Part shown: positions 9,940 through 18,779 of the stretch, piece after piece
Layout: every line of letters starts with the position of its first letter
Position numbering within the stretch: the first letter of the stretch is position 1
Source: Planctomycetia bacterium
Lineage (GTDB): Bacteria > Planctomycetota > Phycisphaerae > Phycisphaerales > SM1A02
Reading direction: 5' to 3'
Assembly: GCA_005799495.1 (NCBI GenBank)
Contig: SYGP01000006.1
Coordinates: 1 to 64,000, forward strand
DNA: 64,000 nucleotides
The notes under the pieces: generated by a model
The model's input: the letters and a program-made list of their open reading frames with translations, nothing else
Told to the model about the DNA's origin: nothing
The model's database searches: none
Made by a program: the position numbers and the translations under genes

Positions 9940-10568
9940 GCGCACGCATTTGGATCACGGCGGATACGCACTTCACCCACGCCGAGGCGATCGGCCTCTT
10001 TGCGCGGCCCGTGGCCGCCGGCGATGTGTCCGGGATGGACGACCTGCTCATCGAACGCATCAATGACCGCGTCGGCGCGCGCGATCGCCTGATTCACTTG
10101 GGCGACTTCCTCGGTCCGCGTGATTGGAAAGGCGAAGGGCGCGAACAAACATCCGCCGACGCGCACGCGCTTCGCGAACGCATCCGCTGCAAGCATGTCG
10201 AGCTTGTTCGCGGCAACCACGACCCTGGCCCGAAGCGCCTGCGCGGACTCTTCGAGGAAGTGCATGACATTCTGTCGATCAAGGGTTGGAGCGGCGGACC
10301 CGAGCGCATCGTCTGCTGCCACTATCCGCTGCGATCTTGGCAGGGGATCTTTCACGGTGCGTTCCATCTGTACGGCCATGCGCATGGCGCGATGTCGCAG
10401 CACGGACGCAGCTGCGATGTGGGCGTCGACTGCTGGGATTACGGACCCGTCCTTCTCGATGAGATCCTCAGCGGGCTTGCGCAGGTCGCGCCACCCACGC
10501 TGGCGAGAGTCGCGCCGCGAGAACAGCCGATGCGAACGCCCCGCAGTGGACTCGTTGAGCGCCGCTAG
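9936..10568 (+). CDS. Metallophosphoesterase
   Basis: 210-residue calcineurin-like phosphoesterase. Metal-binding blocks in order: ITADTHFTH (D, H), HLGDFLGPRDW (GD), VRGNHDPGPKR (GNHD), CCHYPLRSW (H) and LYGHAHGAMS (GHxH). This order and spacing match small bacterial phosphoesterases; the substrate is not predictable. The start overlaps the oxidoreductase stop as ATGA (9936-9939). The TAG stop also forms the first bases of the TAGCAT hexamer before the next gene. Confidence 0.9.
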   Translation: MSARIWITADTHFTHAEAIGLFARPVAAGDVSGMDDLLIERINDRVGARDRLIHLGDFLGPRDWKGEGREQTSADAHALRERIRCKHVELVRGNHDPGPKRLRGLFEEVHDILSIKGWSGGPERIVCCHYPLRSWQGIFHGAFHLYGHAHGAMSQHGRSCDVGVDCWDYGPVLLDEILSGLAQVAPPTLARVAPREQPMRTPRSGLVERR

Positions 10569-10571
10569 CAT
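10566..10571 (+). promoter_or_regulatory. Candidate -10 element of small lipoprotein gene
   Basis: TAGCAT, 8 bases before ATG 10580. Its TAG is also the stop codon of the phosphoesterase gene. No clear -35 box. Confidence 0.4.
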
Positions 10572-10579
10572 CTTGCACC

Positions 10580-10885
10580 ATGATGGATTGGCTTTCCACC
10601 TCCGCGATCGCGCGCCACCGACGAATCCTCCCGTGTGTGGTGCTGATCGCCCTCGCCTCGGCGACGGGCTGCGTGTCGGATGACCCCATGAACACGACAG
10701 GCGGATCGTCGCGGCTTTCGCAGGCTGCGAACAACGCATCGCAGTACACAGGTTCGTGGGATTTGCAGACGACGAACATGGATGAACGGTGGAGCGAAGA
10801 TCCCACCGTCATGGAACCGGATTATCCCTACGCGGGAATGCAGCCGGGATTCGGCTCGTCGGCGTTCACCCAGTACGGGTCTTGA
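10580..10885 (+). CDS. Small predicted lipoprotein, function unknown
   Basis: 101 residues. A basic N-terminus (ARHRR), a hydrophobic stretch (ILPCVVLIALASATGC) and a lipobox with Cys at about 31 predict export and lipid attachment. The mature part is about 70 residues, rich in Ser, Thr, Tyr and Pro, with no domain I recognise. The start is ATG 10580 or the adjacent ATG 10583. It lies 11 bases after the phosphoesterase gene and converges on another lipoprotein gene. Confidence 0.65.
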   Translation: MMDWLSTSAIARHRRILPCVVLIALASATGCVSDDPMNTTGGSSRLSQAANNASQYTGSWDLQTTNMDERWSEDPTVMEPDYPYAGMQPGFGSSAFTQYGS

Positions 10886-10900
10886 TGCGAAGGCCTTGAA

Positions 10901-10914
10901 CCCGCGCGCGCGGG
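10901..10914. terminator. Palindrome between convergent lipoprotein genes
   Basis: CCCGCGCGCGCGGG is a perfect 14-base palindrome lying between the stops at 10885 and 10916. It could work as a bidirectional terminator core, but there is no T-tract and little room for a loop. Confidence 0.25.
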
Positions 10915-10915
10915 A

Positions 10916-11650
10916 TCAACGCACAACTCGGCGCACTTTGCCCGATGCGGCCGGCAGATCCGTGGGAGCCATGCCCGGTCGCCAGACTCGGTAGAACCAT
11001 TCCTCGCTGTCGGCTCGCTCGAACGAACTGCGCCAACCATCTGCCCACAGGATGGTCGCCACGCCGTTGTCGACGCGCCAGAGTCCAGGGTCGTACGCCT
11101 CGCATGTCTTCATCGCCATGCCATCGGAGCGCAGGGCCATCGTGACTTCGTAGTGCGTCGTCTCGCCTCCGCCCGGCACCGTCCACACCCCGACGAACGG
11201 CAGTCGATCACCCGTCACCTTCACCGCGCTGCCGTCGTTCGCGGGCTGATCCTGCGAACCCGTGCCAGGAGCAAGTCGCGGCGGGTAGCCAACCTTGCGA
11301 TGACCGAGGGCACTCCGCGAAATGAGATCGCGCCAACCACTGCCATAACGGATGTCCATGCAACCGTTCACCAACTCCCATCGACCGCGTTCACCCTTGG
11401 CACCGTCGGGGCCCTTCCAGTAGGTATCGACGGCTGATCCATCGGGGGCAACCACGACATTGAAGAGTTCGTTGTCGCCGTCGGTGAGACTCCATGTCCC
11501 CACGGCCTCTTCACGCGACATGCCGCCTGCTGCGGGCATGCTGCCGCCCTGGCCCGAAGTGCAACCGACGATCCCATGAAATGCCGCGGCGAGCAGCGCG
11601 GTCGTCGTGATCAGCGAGAGGGGCAATCGACGAGAGCATCCATGCTTCAT
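10916..11650 (-). CDS. Predicted lipoprotein with two similar halves, function unknown
   Basis: 244 residues. The signal LITTTALLAAAFHGIVGC ends in a lipobox Cys (about residue 30). Two regions of about 80 residues look alike: GTWSLTDGDNELFNVVVAPDG...YGSGWRDLI and GVWTVPGGGETTHYEVTMALRSDG...WADGWRSSFE. This suggests an internal duplication of a small beta-rich domain, lipocalin-like in pattern. No known family is claimed. A TAGCGT hexamer 7 bases upstream supports the start at 11650. It is divergent from purE. Confidence 0.65.
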   Translation of the reverse strand: MKHGCSRRLPLSLITTTALLAAAFHGIVGCTSGQGGSMPAAGGMSREEAVGTWSLTDGDNELFNVVVAPDGSAVDTYWKGPDGAKGERGRWELVNGCMDIRYGSGWRDLISRSALGHRKVGYPPRLAPGTGSQDQPANDGSAVKVTGDRLPFVGVWTVPGGGETTHYEVTMALRSDGMAMKTCEAYDPGLWRVDNGVATILWADGWRSSFERADSEEWFYRVWRPGMAPTDLPAASGKVRRVVR

Positions 11651-11657
11651 GCAGTGA

Positions 11658-11663
11658 ACGCTA
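11658..11663 (-). promoter_or_regulatory. Candidate -10 element of lipoprotein gene
   Basis: TAGCGT on the minus strand, 7 bases before the ATG at 11650. It is divergent to the purE hexamer 15 bases away. Confidence 0.4.
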
Positions 11664-11678
11664 CCACGCCGCAGTTCT

Positions 11679-11684
11679 TACCAT
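11679..11684 (+). promoter_or_regulatory. Candidate -10 element of purEK
   Basis: TACCAT, 6 bases before the purE ATG at 11691. With the usual distance to a start site, the transcript would begin at or next to the start codon. Confidence 0.4.
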
Positions 11685-11690
11685 GGCGCC

Positions 11691-12257
11691 ATGGCACGGC
11701 AGCGCGCATTGGTGGGCGTCATCATGGGTTCTCGAAGCGATTGGGAGACGATGCGTCACGCGTGCGAAACGCTCGCGATGCTGGGCATCCCCCACGAACA
11801 AACCGTCGTGAGTGCGCACCGGACGCCGGCACGGCTGTTTCGATATGCGGATGCAGCGCGCGGGCGCGGGCTGCGCGTGATCATCGCAGGCGCAGGTGGT
11901 GCGGCGCATCTGCCGGGAATGACGGCGAGCTGTTGCCCCCTGCCCGTCCTTGGGGTCCCCGTGGAAAGCAAGGCACTCCGCGGACTGGACTCGCTGCTGT
12001 CGATCGCGCAGATGCCCGCGGGCATACCCGTGGGCACATTGGCCATCGGCAAGGCAGGCGCGGTGAACGCCGCACTGCTCGCGGCGTCGATCCTTGCGCT
12101 GGACGATGCGCGCATCCGCGCGGCGGTCGATGCGTTCCGCGCAGCACAGACCGAAGCAGTCCTTGCGCACACCGATCCTGCCGCGGAGATGCCCACGCGG
12201 AAGAAGCGATCTGGGAAGAAGTCGAAGAAAGCCCTTCCACGAAGGGCTTCCTCGTGA
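11691..12257 (+). CDS. purE: N5-carboxyaminoimidazole ribonucleotide mutase (PurE)
   Basis: 188 residues. Class I PurE converts N5-CAIR to CAIR in purine synthesis. Signature stretches: [17 protein letters not shown] at the N-terminus, [15 protein letters not shown], and [17 protein letters not shown], which carry the nucleotide-binding loop and catalytic His. The last ~20 residues ([20 protein letters not shown]) form a Lys/Arg-rich tail beyond the family's usual ~160-170 residues. The stop overlaps the purK GTG as GTGA. TACCAT 6 bases upstream marks the likely promoter. Confidence 0.95.
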   Translation: MARQRALVGVIMGSRSDWETMRHACETLAMLGIPHEQTVVSAHRTPARLFRYADAARGRGLRVIIAGAGGAAHLPGMTASCCPLPVLGVPVESKALRGLDSLLSIAQMPAGIPVGTLAIGKAGAVNAALLAASILALDDARIRAAVDAFRAAQTEAVLAHTDPAAEMPTRKKRSGKKSKKALPRRASS

Positions 12258-13435
12258 AAGTCGGGATCGTGGGAGGCGGACAACTCGGGCGAATGCTTGG
12301 CCTCGCCGGTGTTCCTCTGGGCATGCAGTTCCGGTTTCTCGAACCCGCCGCGGATTGCCCCGCGTCGCGTCTGGGCGAGATCATCCGAACGCCCTACGAC
12401 GACCCCGAGGGACTGGAACGCTTCGCGCAGGATCTGGGTTTTGCCACCTACGAGTTCGAGAATGTGCCCGTGCAAACGGCGCGATGGCTCGAGGAGCGCG
12501 TTGCCCTCGCGCCCGGTGCGCGCGCTCTCGAAGTGGCGCAGGACCGCATTCGTGAGAAGACGACGCTGCGCGATCTGGGCGTTCCCGTGCAGGCGTTCGC
12601 GTCGATCTCGAGTGCAAGCGAGATCGCGGCGGCAGTCGAGCGGGTCGGCTTGCCAGCCGTCCTCAAGACACGCCGCATGGGCTATGACGGAAAAGGCCAG
12701 CGCGTCCTTCGTGGGAACGGCGTGGGCGTGGCGAGCGTGCAGCAGGCGTGGGATGCACTCGGGCGCGTGCCGTGCATCCTGGAGGCGTTCGTGCCATTCG
12801 AGGCGGAGGTCTCGCAGGTCGCCGTCCGCGCTCGCCGAGCAGGAGGCGGCGCGCATCATGCATTCTGGCCTCTCACGCAGAACGAGCATCGAGCGGGCAT
12901 CCTGTGGAAGAGTGAAGCCCCCGCTCCCTGCGATCGCGATGGCTCGCTTGCTTCGTCAGCGCGCACGCATGTGCAGCGTTTGATGGATGAACTCGACTAT
13001 GTCGGCGTGATCGCCGTCGAGTTCTTTGTCGCGCACGGCGCCCTCGTGGCGAACGAAATCGCCCCGCGCGTTCACAACTCGGGACATTGGACGATCGATG
13101 GCGCCGAGACCAGCCAGTTCGAGAATCACCTTCGGGCGGTGACGGGTCTGCCGCTCGGTTCCACGGACCTGCGCAGCGCGTGCATCATGTTCAACCTCGT
13201 GGGGAAGTTGCCGCTGTCCTCGCGTGTGCTGGCACAATCGGGCGCCCATCTGCATCTGTACGGCAAGAGCGCGCGCGCAGGGCGCAAGGTCGGCCATGTC
13301 ACGCTGACTGGGCAAGACCCCGCTGCATTGCAGCAGGCTGCCGCTGCACTCGCGGCGGCCCTGCCGTGGGATGCGTCAGGCGCAGAGCCTCTTGCTCCAG
13401 ACGCCCTCGCGCAATCGCCAGCGCATCTGCGCTGA
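12254..13435 (+). CDS. purK: 5-(carboxyamino)imidazole ribonucleotide synthase (PurK)
   Basis: 393-residue ATP-grasp enzyme that carboxylates AIR using ATP and bicarbonate, making the substrate of PurE. Seen: [17 protein letters not shown] at the N-terminus, [13 protein letters not shown] in the ATP-grasp core, and [17 protein letters not shown], the PurK signature. Start is GTG 12254, which overlaps the purE TGA; the open frame runs further upstream through purE but without homology. The C-terminal 137 bases overlap the opposite-strand methyltransferase gene, and the conserved KVGHVTL segment lies close to that overlap. Confidence 0.94.
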   Translation: MKVGIVGGGQLGRMLGLAGVPLGMQFRFLEPAADCPASRLGEIIRTPYDDPEGLERFAQDLGFATYEFENVPVQTARWLEERVALAPGARALEVAQDRIREKTTLRDLGVPVQAFASISSASEIAAAVERVGLPAVLKTRRMGYDGKGQRVLRGNGVGVASVQQAWDALGRVPCILEAFVPFEAEVSQVAVRARRAGGGAHHAFWPLTQNEHRAGILWKSEAPAPCDRDGSLASSARTHVQRLMDELDYVGVIAVEFFVAHGALVANEIAPRVHNSGHWTIDGAETSQFENHLRAVTGLPLGSTDLRSACIMFNLVGKLPLSSRVLAQSGAHLHLYGKSARAGRKVGHVTLTGQDPAALQQAAAALAAALPWDASGAEPLAPDALAQSPAHLR

Positions 13436-14162
13436 TGTCGATGCCGAGCGCGCGTCTGCCGCTGCGCACCGCTGCGACGAGCGTCGTTCCACTCCCGCAC
13501 GTCGGATCCACCACCAATCCATTCGGACGGCAACACGCGCGCACCAGCACATCCAGCAGTGCCAGAGGCTTCTGCGTCGGCCAACCGGTGCGCTCCAACG
13601 CCATGTTGTTGAGTGCGGCGATGTCGAGCACATCCGTGGCCTTCTTCGTGCGTCCGCGCAGGCGTGCACTGCGTGCGGGAACGCGCGGCGCTTCAAACCA
13701 GTACGCCGTGCTTCGCCCGTACAGCAGGATGTCATCGTGCTTGCGGGCAAACGACCGAGGTCCGGAACCACCCAGTCCATAGGACCACACGAGGTGATTC
13801 ACGAAGCACTCGGCGCCGAAGATCTCATCGAGCATGCAACGCGCATGATGGCTCGTTCGCCAATCGACATGCAGCAGGAGTGAACCATCCATCGCCAGCG
13901 CGTGGTGCGCGGCGCGCAATCGGGGTTCCATGAACGCCCGCCATGCGCCGACATCGTCGAAACGATCGGCAAATGCGAGACCACCCCGCCCTTGTCGACG
14001 CACCCCCGTGTTGAAGGGAGGGTCGATGTAGATGAGTGATGCGTGCCCTTTGGGGAGCGCTGCGAGCGCCGTGAGACAGTCCGCCTGCTCGAGCCTCCAC
14101 ACGGGCGCGAGGTCCTGCATGGGATGCTCAGGATGCTTCGGCGCGCGGGTGAGCTCTGTCAT
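13299..14162 (-). CDS. Site-specific DNA methyltransferase (DPPF/Y type)
   Basis: 287-residue N6-adenine or N4-cytosine methyltransferase. The catalytic motif YIDPPFNTG (about 45-53) comes before the AdoMet-binding motif VVDPTCGSGTTLVAA (about 219-233), the order of the beta class. ERTGWPTQKPLALLD, just before motif I, is also typical. No restriction endonuclease or specificity gene is adjacent, so it looks solitary. The first ATG (14162) overlaps the Xer gene by 35 bases; ATG 14120 would avoid that and is equally plausible. The 3' end overlaps purK by 137 bases. Confidence 0.85.
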   Translation of the reverse strand: MTELTRAPKHPEHPMQDLAPVWRLEQADCLTALAALPKGHASLIYIDPPFNTGVRRQGRGGLAFADRFDDVGAWRAFMEPRLRAAHHALAMDGSLLLHVDWRTSHHARCMLDEIFGAECFVNHLVWSYGLGGSGPRSFARKHDDILLYGRSTAYWFEAPRVPARSARLRGRTKKATDVLDIAALNNMALERTGWPTQKPLALLDVLVRACCRPNGLVVDPTCGSGTTLVAAVRSGRRALGIDISADALAIARGRLEQEALRLTHPTAGPPRVQRQPAAMQRGLAQSA

Positions 14163-15105
14163 AGGCCTGCCGCATCCGAGCCGTGGTCAGGTGCGTGTAC
14201 ACCTGGGTGCTCGAAAGCGACTGGTGTCCGAGCAGTTCCTGCACCGCACGCAGATCCGCTCCGTTGTCGAGCAGGTGCGTCGCGAAGGAGTGTCGGATGG
14301 TGTGCGGCGAGATGTCCGGATCCAGTCCCGCGATCTTCAGGTACTTCGACACCTTGCGCCGCACCGAGCGGCTCGAAAGACGCGATCCAAGCTTGTTCAC
14401 GAAGAGCGCGTTTTCCGCACCCATCGGCACCTTTTCAGACTCCGCACGAAGGATGTAGCGCGCCACCGACCCCAGCGCGTGCGAACCAACGGGCACCGCC
14501 CGTTCCCGGCGCCCCTTGCCCTTGACCTTGAGCAGTCCTGCCTCGAGATCCAGATCGCCGCGATTGATCGCGACGACTTCGCTGACGCGGATGCCCGTGG
14601 AGTAAAGCATCTCGAGGATGGCGCGGTCGCGCGCGCCCAGCATGTCGCTGTCGCTCGGCGCTGCGAGAAGCTTCTCGACCTGATCCACCGTGATCGCCTT
14701 CGGCAGGCGGCGCGCCTGCTTGGGAGTCTTGACCAGCGTCATCGGATTGTTGGCGGTGAGCCCAGCCTTCTCCATCCACTTGTGGAACGACCGCAATGTG
14801 GCGATCTTCCGTGCGGTGGTGGCTGCGGAGTACTTCTGCTCGGCGAGGTGCGCGAGGAACCCGCGGATGGAATCGATGTTGGTACTCAGGATGTGCCCGC
14901 ACACGGTGTCGAGCGCCGTGCCGTCGCGCCGTTCCGTGACCTGCTTCTCGCGTGCGTCATCGACCTTCAGGTCGTACTCGGCGACGAGGAAGTCGGCGAA
15001 CTGACGAAGATCGAGCCCATAACACCGCGATGTGTACGGACTGAAGCGTCGCTCATCGATGAGATAGGAGAGGAATCTGTCGATCAGTGGAACGGTCGCA
15101 CTCAT
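14128..15105 (-). CDS. Tyrosine recombinase, XerC/XerD type
   Basis: 325-residue site-specific recombinase, probably the chromosome-dimer-resolving Xer enzyme. Catalytic residues are all present: Arg in YSTGIRVSEV, Lys in KVKGKGRRERAVPV, HxxR in SPHTIRHSFATHLL, His in LLGHQSLSSTQ and Tyr in VYTHLT. The core-binding domain has about 20 extra residues (around 44-72, DLKVDDAREKQVTERRDGTA region) against usual ~300-residue Xer proteins. Housekeeping Xer is preferred over a phage integrase because no other mobile genes surround it, though a tRNA lies 254 bases away. Confidence 0.88.
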   Translation of the reverse strand: MSATVPLIDRFLSYLIDERRFSPYTSRCYGLDLRQFADFLVAEYDLKVDDAREKQVTERRDGTALDTVCGHILSTNIDSIRGFLAHLAEQKYSAATTARKIATLRSFHKWMEKAGLTANNPMTLVKTPKQARRLPKAITVDQVEKLLAAPSDSDMLGARDRAILEMLYSTGIRVSEVVAINRGDLDLEAGLLKVKGKGRRERAVPVGSHALGSVARYILRAESEKVPMGAENALFVNKLGSRLSSRSVRRKVSKYLKIAGLDPDISPHTIRHSFATHLLDNGADLRAVQELLGHQSLSSTQVYTHLTTARMRQAYDRAHPRAEAS

Positions 15106-15329
15106 CCTGATGCCCTTTGTCTTGCGTCACCTGCGAGGGACCCGCCTCGTGCGGAGCCCGACGCGACTTCGTTGGATCTGGCAGAACGCCCTGCCCGCCC
15201 CCAACGGTTGCATTTATCGGCGTTCCGTGCCCTTGACAATAATGTTCGTCTGATAAAGCCCGAAGCCGCAGGAAACGCGGGGAATCGGCGATCTTCGCAC
15301 TCGGGAGGTGGGTGGCGGCGGTGGCTCGG

Positions 15330-15335
15330 TACACT
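15330..15335 (+). promoter_or_regulatory. Candidate -10 element of tRNA-Lys
   Basis: TACACT, 24 bases before the tRNA 5' end. The same hexamer stands before folC and the sugar dehydrogenase gene. The rest of the 254-base gap (15106-15359) holds no gene that I can support. Confidence 0.3.
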
Positions 15336-15359
15336 TGTCCATCCGCCATACGGGCTCTC

Positions 15360-15432
15360 GATTGCGTAGCTCAGCTGGTAGAGCAAGTGGCTTTTAACCT
15401 CTAGGTCCTGGGTTCGATCCCCAGCGCAATCA
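15360..15432 (+). tRNA. tRNA-Lys (anticodon TTT)
   Basis: 73-base cloverleaf. The acceptor arm GATTGCG/CGCAATC pairs perfectly, D arm GCTC/GAGC, anticodon arm AGTGG/CCTCT with one T-T mismatch, loop CTTTTAA with anticodon TTT, and T arm CTGGG-TTCGATC-CCCAG. Discriminator A; CCA is not encoded. The SNF2 gene starts 27 bases downstream with no separate promoter element visible. Confidence 0.97.
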
Positions 15433-15458
15433 CTCCCCTTCCCGATCCGCAGCGCCCC

Positions 15459-18400
15459 ATGTTTGTTCTGCACGCCAACTGGGCTGGTTCCGCACTGCAC
15501 CTTTGGGGCGAATCCGTCGATGCAGCCCGCGGCGGGAAGAGTTCTGCACGATCGCAGGCGCATCCTTGGAGCACGCCGCCGAATGATCTGGCGAAGGCGC
15601 TCGATGCACTGAAGGCAGGGCTTGGATCGGGTACTCCCGACACACTTCGGCTCCTGCTTCCGCATCTGGCAGGTGCGCAGCCGCAGGTACTCCCGTCGAG
15701 CAAGCTGGCTGCCTTGCTCGGCCGCGTGAACGACGATGCGCAGTCGCTGACGCTCGAACCCTGCACGGTGTCGACCCTGCGTGTGGCCGCGCCGCACGCG
15801 CTCGATTGCATCCTCACGCTGCGCGATGCGATGGCCGCCTCGAGTGGCACGACAGCGATCGCCGCGGGGCATGAGCTGGAGTGGTGGTATGCGCTCGCAG
15901 ACTTCAGCGTGAACGCCGTCGCGGATCAGCGCGTCGTGCCCACGGTGATCCAGGAGCGCAGCGGTTCGTTCCGCGGTCAGTGGCGTCCGTGGCTGAATGA
16001 TGGCGAGACGAATGAGTCCGTCGCAGACCTCACCGCCAGCATGCCTGCGGTGGTGCGAGCAGTCGATGGCGCGGACGGCCAAGCCTGGCCAATCATCGAT
16101 GGATTTCTGGCTGCAGCGACCGACTCGCTTGTGCGTGACTCGCTCGTGGCGGAGACATACGAGGAGTCGATCGAAGCCTGCGATCCGACGACGGATCCGC
16201 ATGTTGCATGGCTCTCGGGCTTGGTGCGTTCCACGAATGCGATTGATGCGGGGCGCGGGGGCGCGTTCGATCTCCTGCGAAGTGCGCGCGGCTGGCTCGG
16301 GCTGCTCGACGATGCGCGCGAGTCGCGAGCGCTCTCCCTCGGACTGCGCCTGGAGGAGCCAGCGCTCGATGCGGCGGATTCGGGCATCGATGCGACCTGG
16401 CGCGTGCACTTCTCGCTGATCGATCCCGAGACGAATGAGACGGTGATCGATGCATCTGCGCTCTTTGCCCGCGGCGAAGGTCGGCGGCGCGGTGCGGCAC
16501 AGGCTCGCGACGAGGAGTTGTCGGGAACGCTGCTGCAGGAACTCGCACGGGCGAGCCGCATCTGGACGGAACTCGACGAGGCACTCGAAGAGGAGTGCCC
16601 AACCGGCATCGATCTCGACACGCGCCGCGCCTACCAGTTCATGCGCGAGGTTCGTCCCGTGCTGCTCGAAGCTGGCTTTGTGGTTGAGATTCCATCGTGG
16701 TGGGGCGAGTCCACCAGCCGCATCAACGCCCATCTCCTCATCGACTCACCCGATGAACTGCCGCCGATGATGTCGCAGGGCGCACGGGGCGCTGCGCTCG
16801 GTGGTGGGCTGCAGTCGCTCGTCGGCTATCGATGGCAAGTCACGCTCGGTTCGCAGATTGTTTCCGTCGACATGCTCGAACGCCTCGCCGCGAACAAGGC
16901 GCCGCTCGTGCGGATCGGCGGACAGTGGATTGACCTGCGTCCCGAAGACATCGAATCCGCGCTGCGATTCCTTCGCGGACATCCTGGCGGCACCATGACG
17001 CTGATCGAAGCACTTCGCATGGCCAATGGCATCGATGGTCCGCCGGAAGCCCTGCCTGTCGCCGGCATTCAGGCGACGGGTTGGGTGCGACAACTCATCG
17101 CCGGCACCGATGGCTCGGAATCGTTCCGACTCACGGAGGCACCGGAGGCGTTCAAGGGAACGCTGCGTCCCTACCAACTCTCGGGACTGAGCTGGCTCGC
17201 ATTCCTCGATCGACTCGGACTCGGCGGGTGCCTTGCGGACGACATGGGACTCGGCAAGACGATTCAGTTGATCGCCCTGCTGCAACATGAACGCGCGGTG
17301 AGCAATGGGCAGCCCGTTGGACCGACGCTGCTCGTGACACCGATGTCCGTGATGGGCAACTGGCGGCGCGAATTGCAGCGGTTTTCGCCTGAACTGCGCG
17401 TGCACATCCAACATGGGCTCGATCGGCCCGCAGGTGAGCGGCTGCGCAGTGCGGTGGAGTCCGCCGATGTGGTGCTGACCACCTATGCCATCACCGTACG
17501 CGACAAGGATGATCTGCAGACCATTCCGTGGCGCCGCGTGGTGCTCGATGAGGCGCAGTACATCAAGAACCCACCGACGAAGCAGACCGCGGCCATCCGC
17601 GCGATCCAATCGCAGTCTCGGATCGCGCTCACGGGAACGCCGGTCGAGAACCGTCTTGCGGAGCTCTGGTCGATTCTGGAGTTCTGTTGCCCCGGATATC
17701 TCGGCAGCCAGCCAGACTTCCGACGAAGGTTCGCCGTTCCCATCGAACGCAATCGGGATCCCAAGTCGGGTGAACGCCTGCGCCATCTCGTTCGCCCATT
17801 CGTCCTGCGCCGACTGAAAACGGACCGGACGGTCATTTCCGATCTGCCACCGCTCGTGGAGGCGCGTCAGCACATCACGCTCTCCGAAGAACAGACGCGC
17901 TTGTACGAACAGGTCGTCAAGGCGATGCTGCAGCAAGTCGATCAAGCCGAAGGCATTCGGCGTCGCGGGCTCATCCTCAGCGCGCTCGTCAAGTTGAAGC
18001 AGATCTGCAACCATCCCGCGCACTTCCTCGGGGAGGCTGCTTCGGGAGTGCCAAAGAAGAACGACAAGGGTTCGAATGGTTCCGATGCATCGCCAAGCAA
18101 GAAGTCCGGCAAGCGCACAAAGACCGCGGCACAGGCGCCATCGGCGAACGACGCACTCGATGCGATCGAGGCGGAGGCGGATGCGGCCGGGCCGATCGTG
18201 CTGCCTCCCGATGCGCTGCTGCCCGCTCGAAGCGGCAAGACGCAGCGACTGATGGAAATGCTCGAGGAGATCGTCGCCGCCGGCGACTCGGCGCTGGTGT
18301 TCACCCAGTACCGAGCGATGGGTCACCTGCTTGTGGCGATGATCCGTCAGGCGCTCGATGTGGACGCGCTCTTCCTGCACGGAGGCACGCCGCAGGGACG

Positions 18401-18779
18401 CCGCGACGAACTGGTCGAGCGCTTCCAGCGCAGCGACGGCAGCACACCCATCTTTGTGCTCAGTCTCAAGGCGGGTGGCGTCGGTCTCAACCTTACCGCG
18501 GCCAATCATGTCATTCACTTCGATCGCTGGTGGAATCCGGCAGTCGAGAATCAGGCGACGGATCGCGCGTTCCGCATCGGACAGACGCGCACGGTGAATG
18601 TGCACAAGTATGTCTGCACGGGAACGCTCGAGGAACGCATCGATCAGATGATCGAACAGAAGACGGAACTGGCGGCGAACATCATCGGCGCCGGTGACGC
18701 GTGGCTGACGGAACTGTCGACGGGCCAGCTCAAGGACCTGCTCTCGCTTCGACGCACGGGCATGGAGGGTGGTGAATGA
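15459..18779 (+). CDS. SNF2-family DEAD/DEAH-box helicase
   Basis: 1106-residue Swi2/Snf2 ATPase. An N-terminal half of about 560 residues resembles the bacterial SNF2-associated region. The motor follows: LADDMGLGKTIQLIALL (Walker A, about 597), VVLDEAQYIKNP (motif II DEAQ), LTGTPVENRLAELWS, then helicase C with FTQYRAMGHLL, LSLKAGGVGLNLTAANHVIHFD and NQATDRAFRIGQTRTV. A Lys/Ser-rich low-complexity insert (about 866-905) lies between the lobes. These proteins move on DNA or remodel nucleoprotein; the exact role is unknown. The stop overlaps the SWIM gene as ATGA, a pairing seen in many bacteria. Confidence 0.93.
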   Translation: MFVLHANWAGSALHLWGESVDAARGGKSSARSQAHPWSTPPNDLAKALDALKAGLGSGTPDTLRLLLPHLAGAQPQVLPSSKLAALLGRVNDDAQSLTLEPCTVSTLRVAAPHALDCILTLRDAMAASSGTTAIAAGHELEWWYALADFSVNAVADQRVVPTVIQERSGSFRGQWRPWLNDGETNESVADLTASMPAVVRAVDGADGQAWPIIDGFLAAATDSLVRDSLVAETYEESIEACDPTTDPHVAWLSGLVRSTNAIDAGRGGAFDLLRSARGWLGLLDDARESRALSLGLRLEEPALDAADSGIDATWRVHFSLIDPETNETVIDASALFARGEGRRRGAAQARDEELSGTLLQELARASRIWTELDEALEEECPTGIDLDTRRAYQFMREVRPVLLEAGFVVEIPSWWGESTSRINAHLLIDSPDELPPMMSQGARGAALGGGLQSLVGYRWQVTLGSQIVSVDMLERLAANKAPLVRIGGQWIDLRPEDIESALRFLRGHPGGTMTLIEALRMANGIDGPPEALPVAGIQATGWVRQLIAGTDGSESFRLTEAPEAFKGTLRPYQLSGLSWLAFLDRLGLGGCLADDMGLGKTIQLIALLQHERAVSNGQPVGPTLLVTPMSVMGNWRRELQRFSPELRVHIQHGLDRPAGERLRSAVESADVVLTTYAITVRDKDDLQTIPWRRVVLDEAQYIKNPPTKQTAAIRAIQSQSRIALTGTPVENRLAELWSILEFCCPGYLGSQPDFRRRFAVPIERNRDPKSGERLRHLVRPFVLRRLKTDRTVISDLPPLVEARQHITLSEEQTRLYEQVVKAMLQQVDQAEGIRRRGLILSALVKLKQICNHPAHFLGEAASGVPKKNDKGSNGSDASPSKKSGKRTKTAAQAPSANDALDAIEAEADAAGPIVLPPDALLPARSGKTQRLMEMLEEIVAAGDSALVFTQYRAMGHLLVAMIRQALDVDALFLHGGTPQGRRDELVERFQRSDGSTPIFVLSLKAGGVGLNLTAANHVIHFDRWWNPAVENQATDRAFRIGQTRTVNVHKYVCTGTLEERIDQMIEQKTELAANIIGAGDAWLTELSTGQLKDLLSLRRTGMEGGE

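Noticed and set aside
13299-15105. Restriction-modification system or integrated element
   Set aside because: No restriction enzyme, specificity subunit, phage genes or attachment-site duplication of the tRNA is visible.
15233-15257. TTGACA followed by TGATAA upstream of tRNA-Lys
   Set aside because: The spacing is only about 12-13 bases, too short for a -35/-10 pair; TACACT nearer the tRNA fits better.
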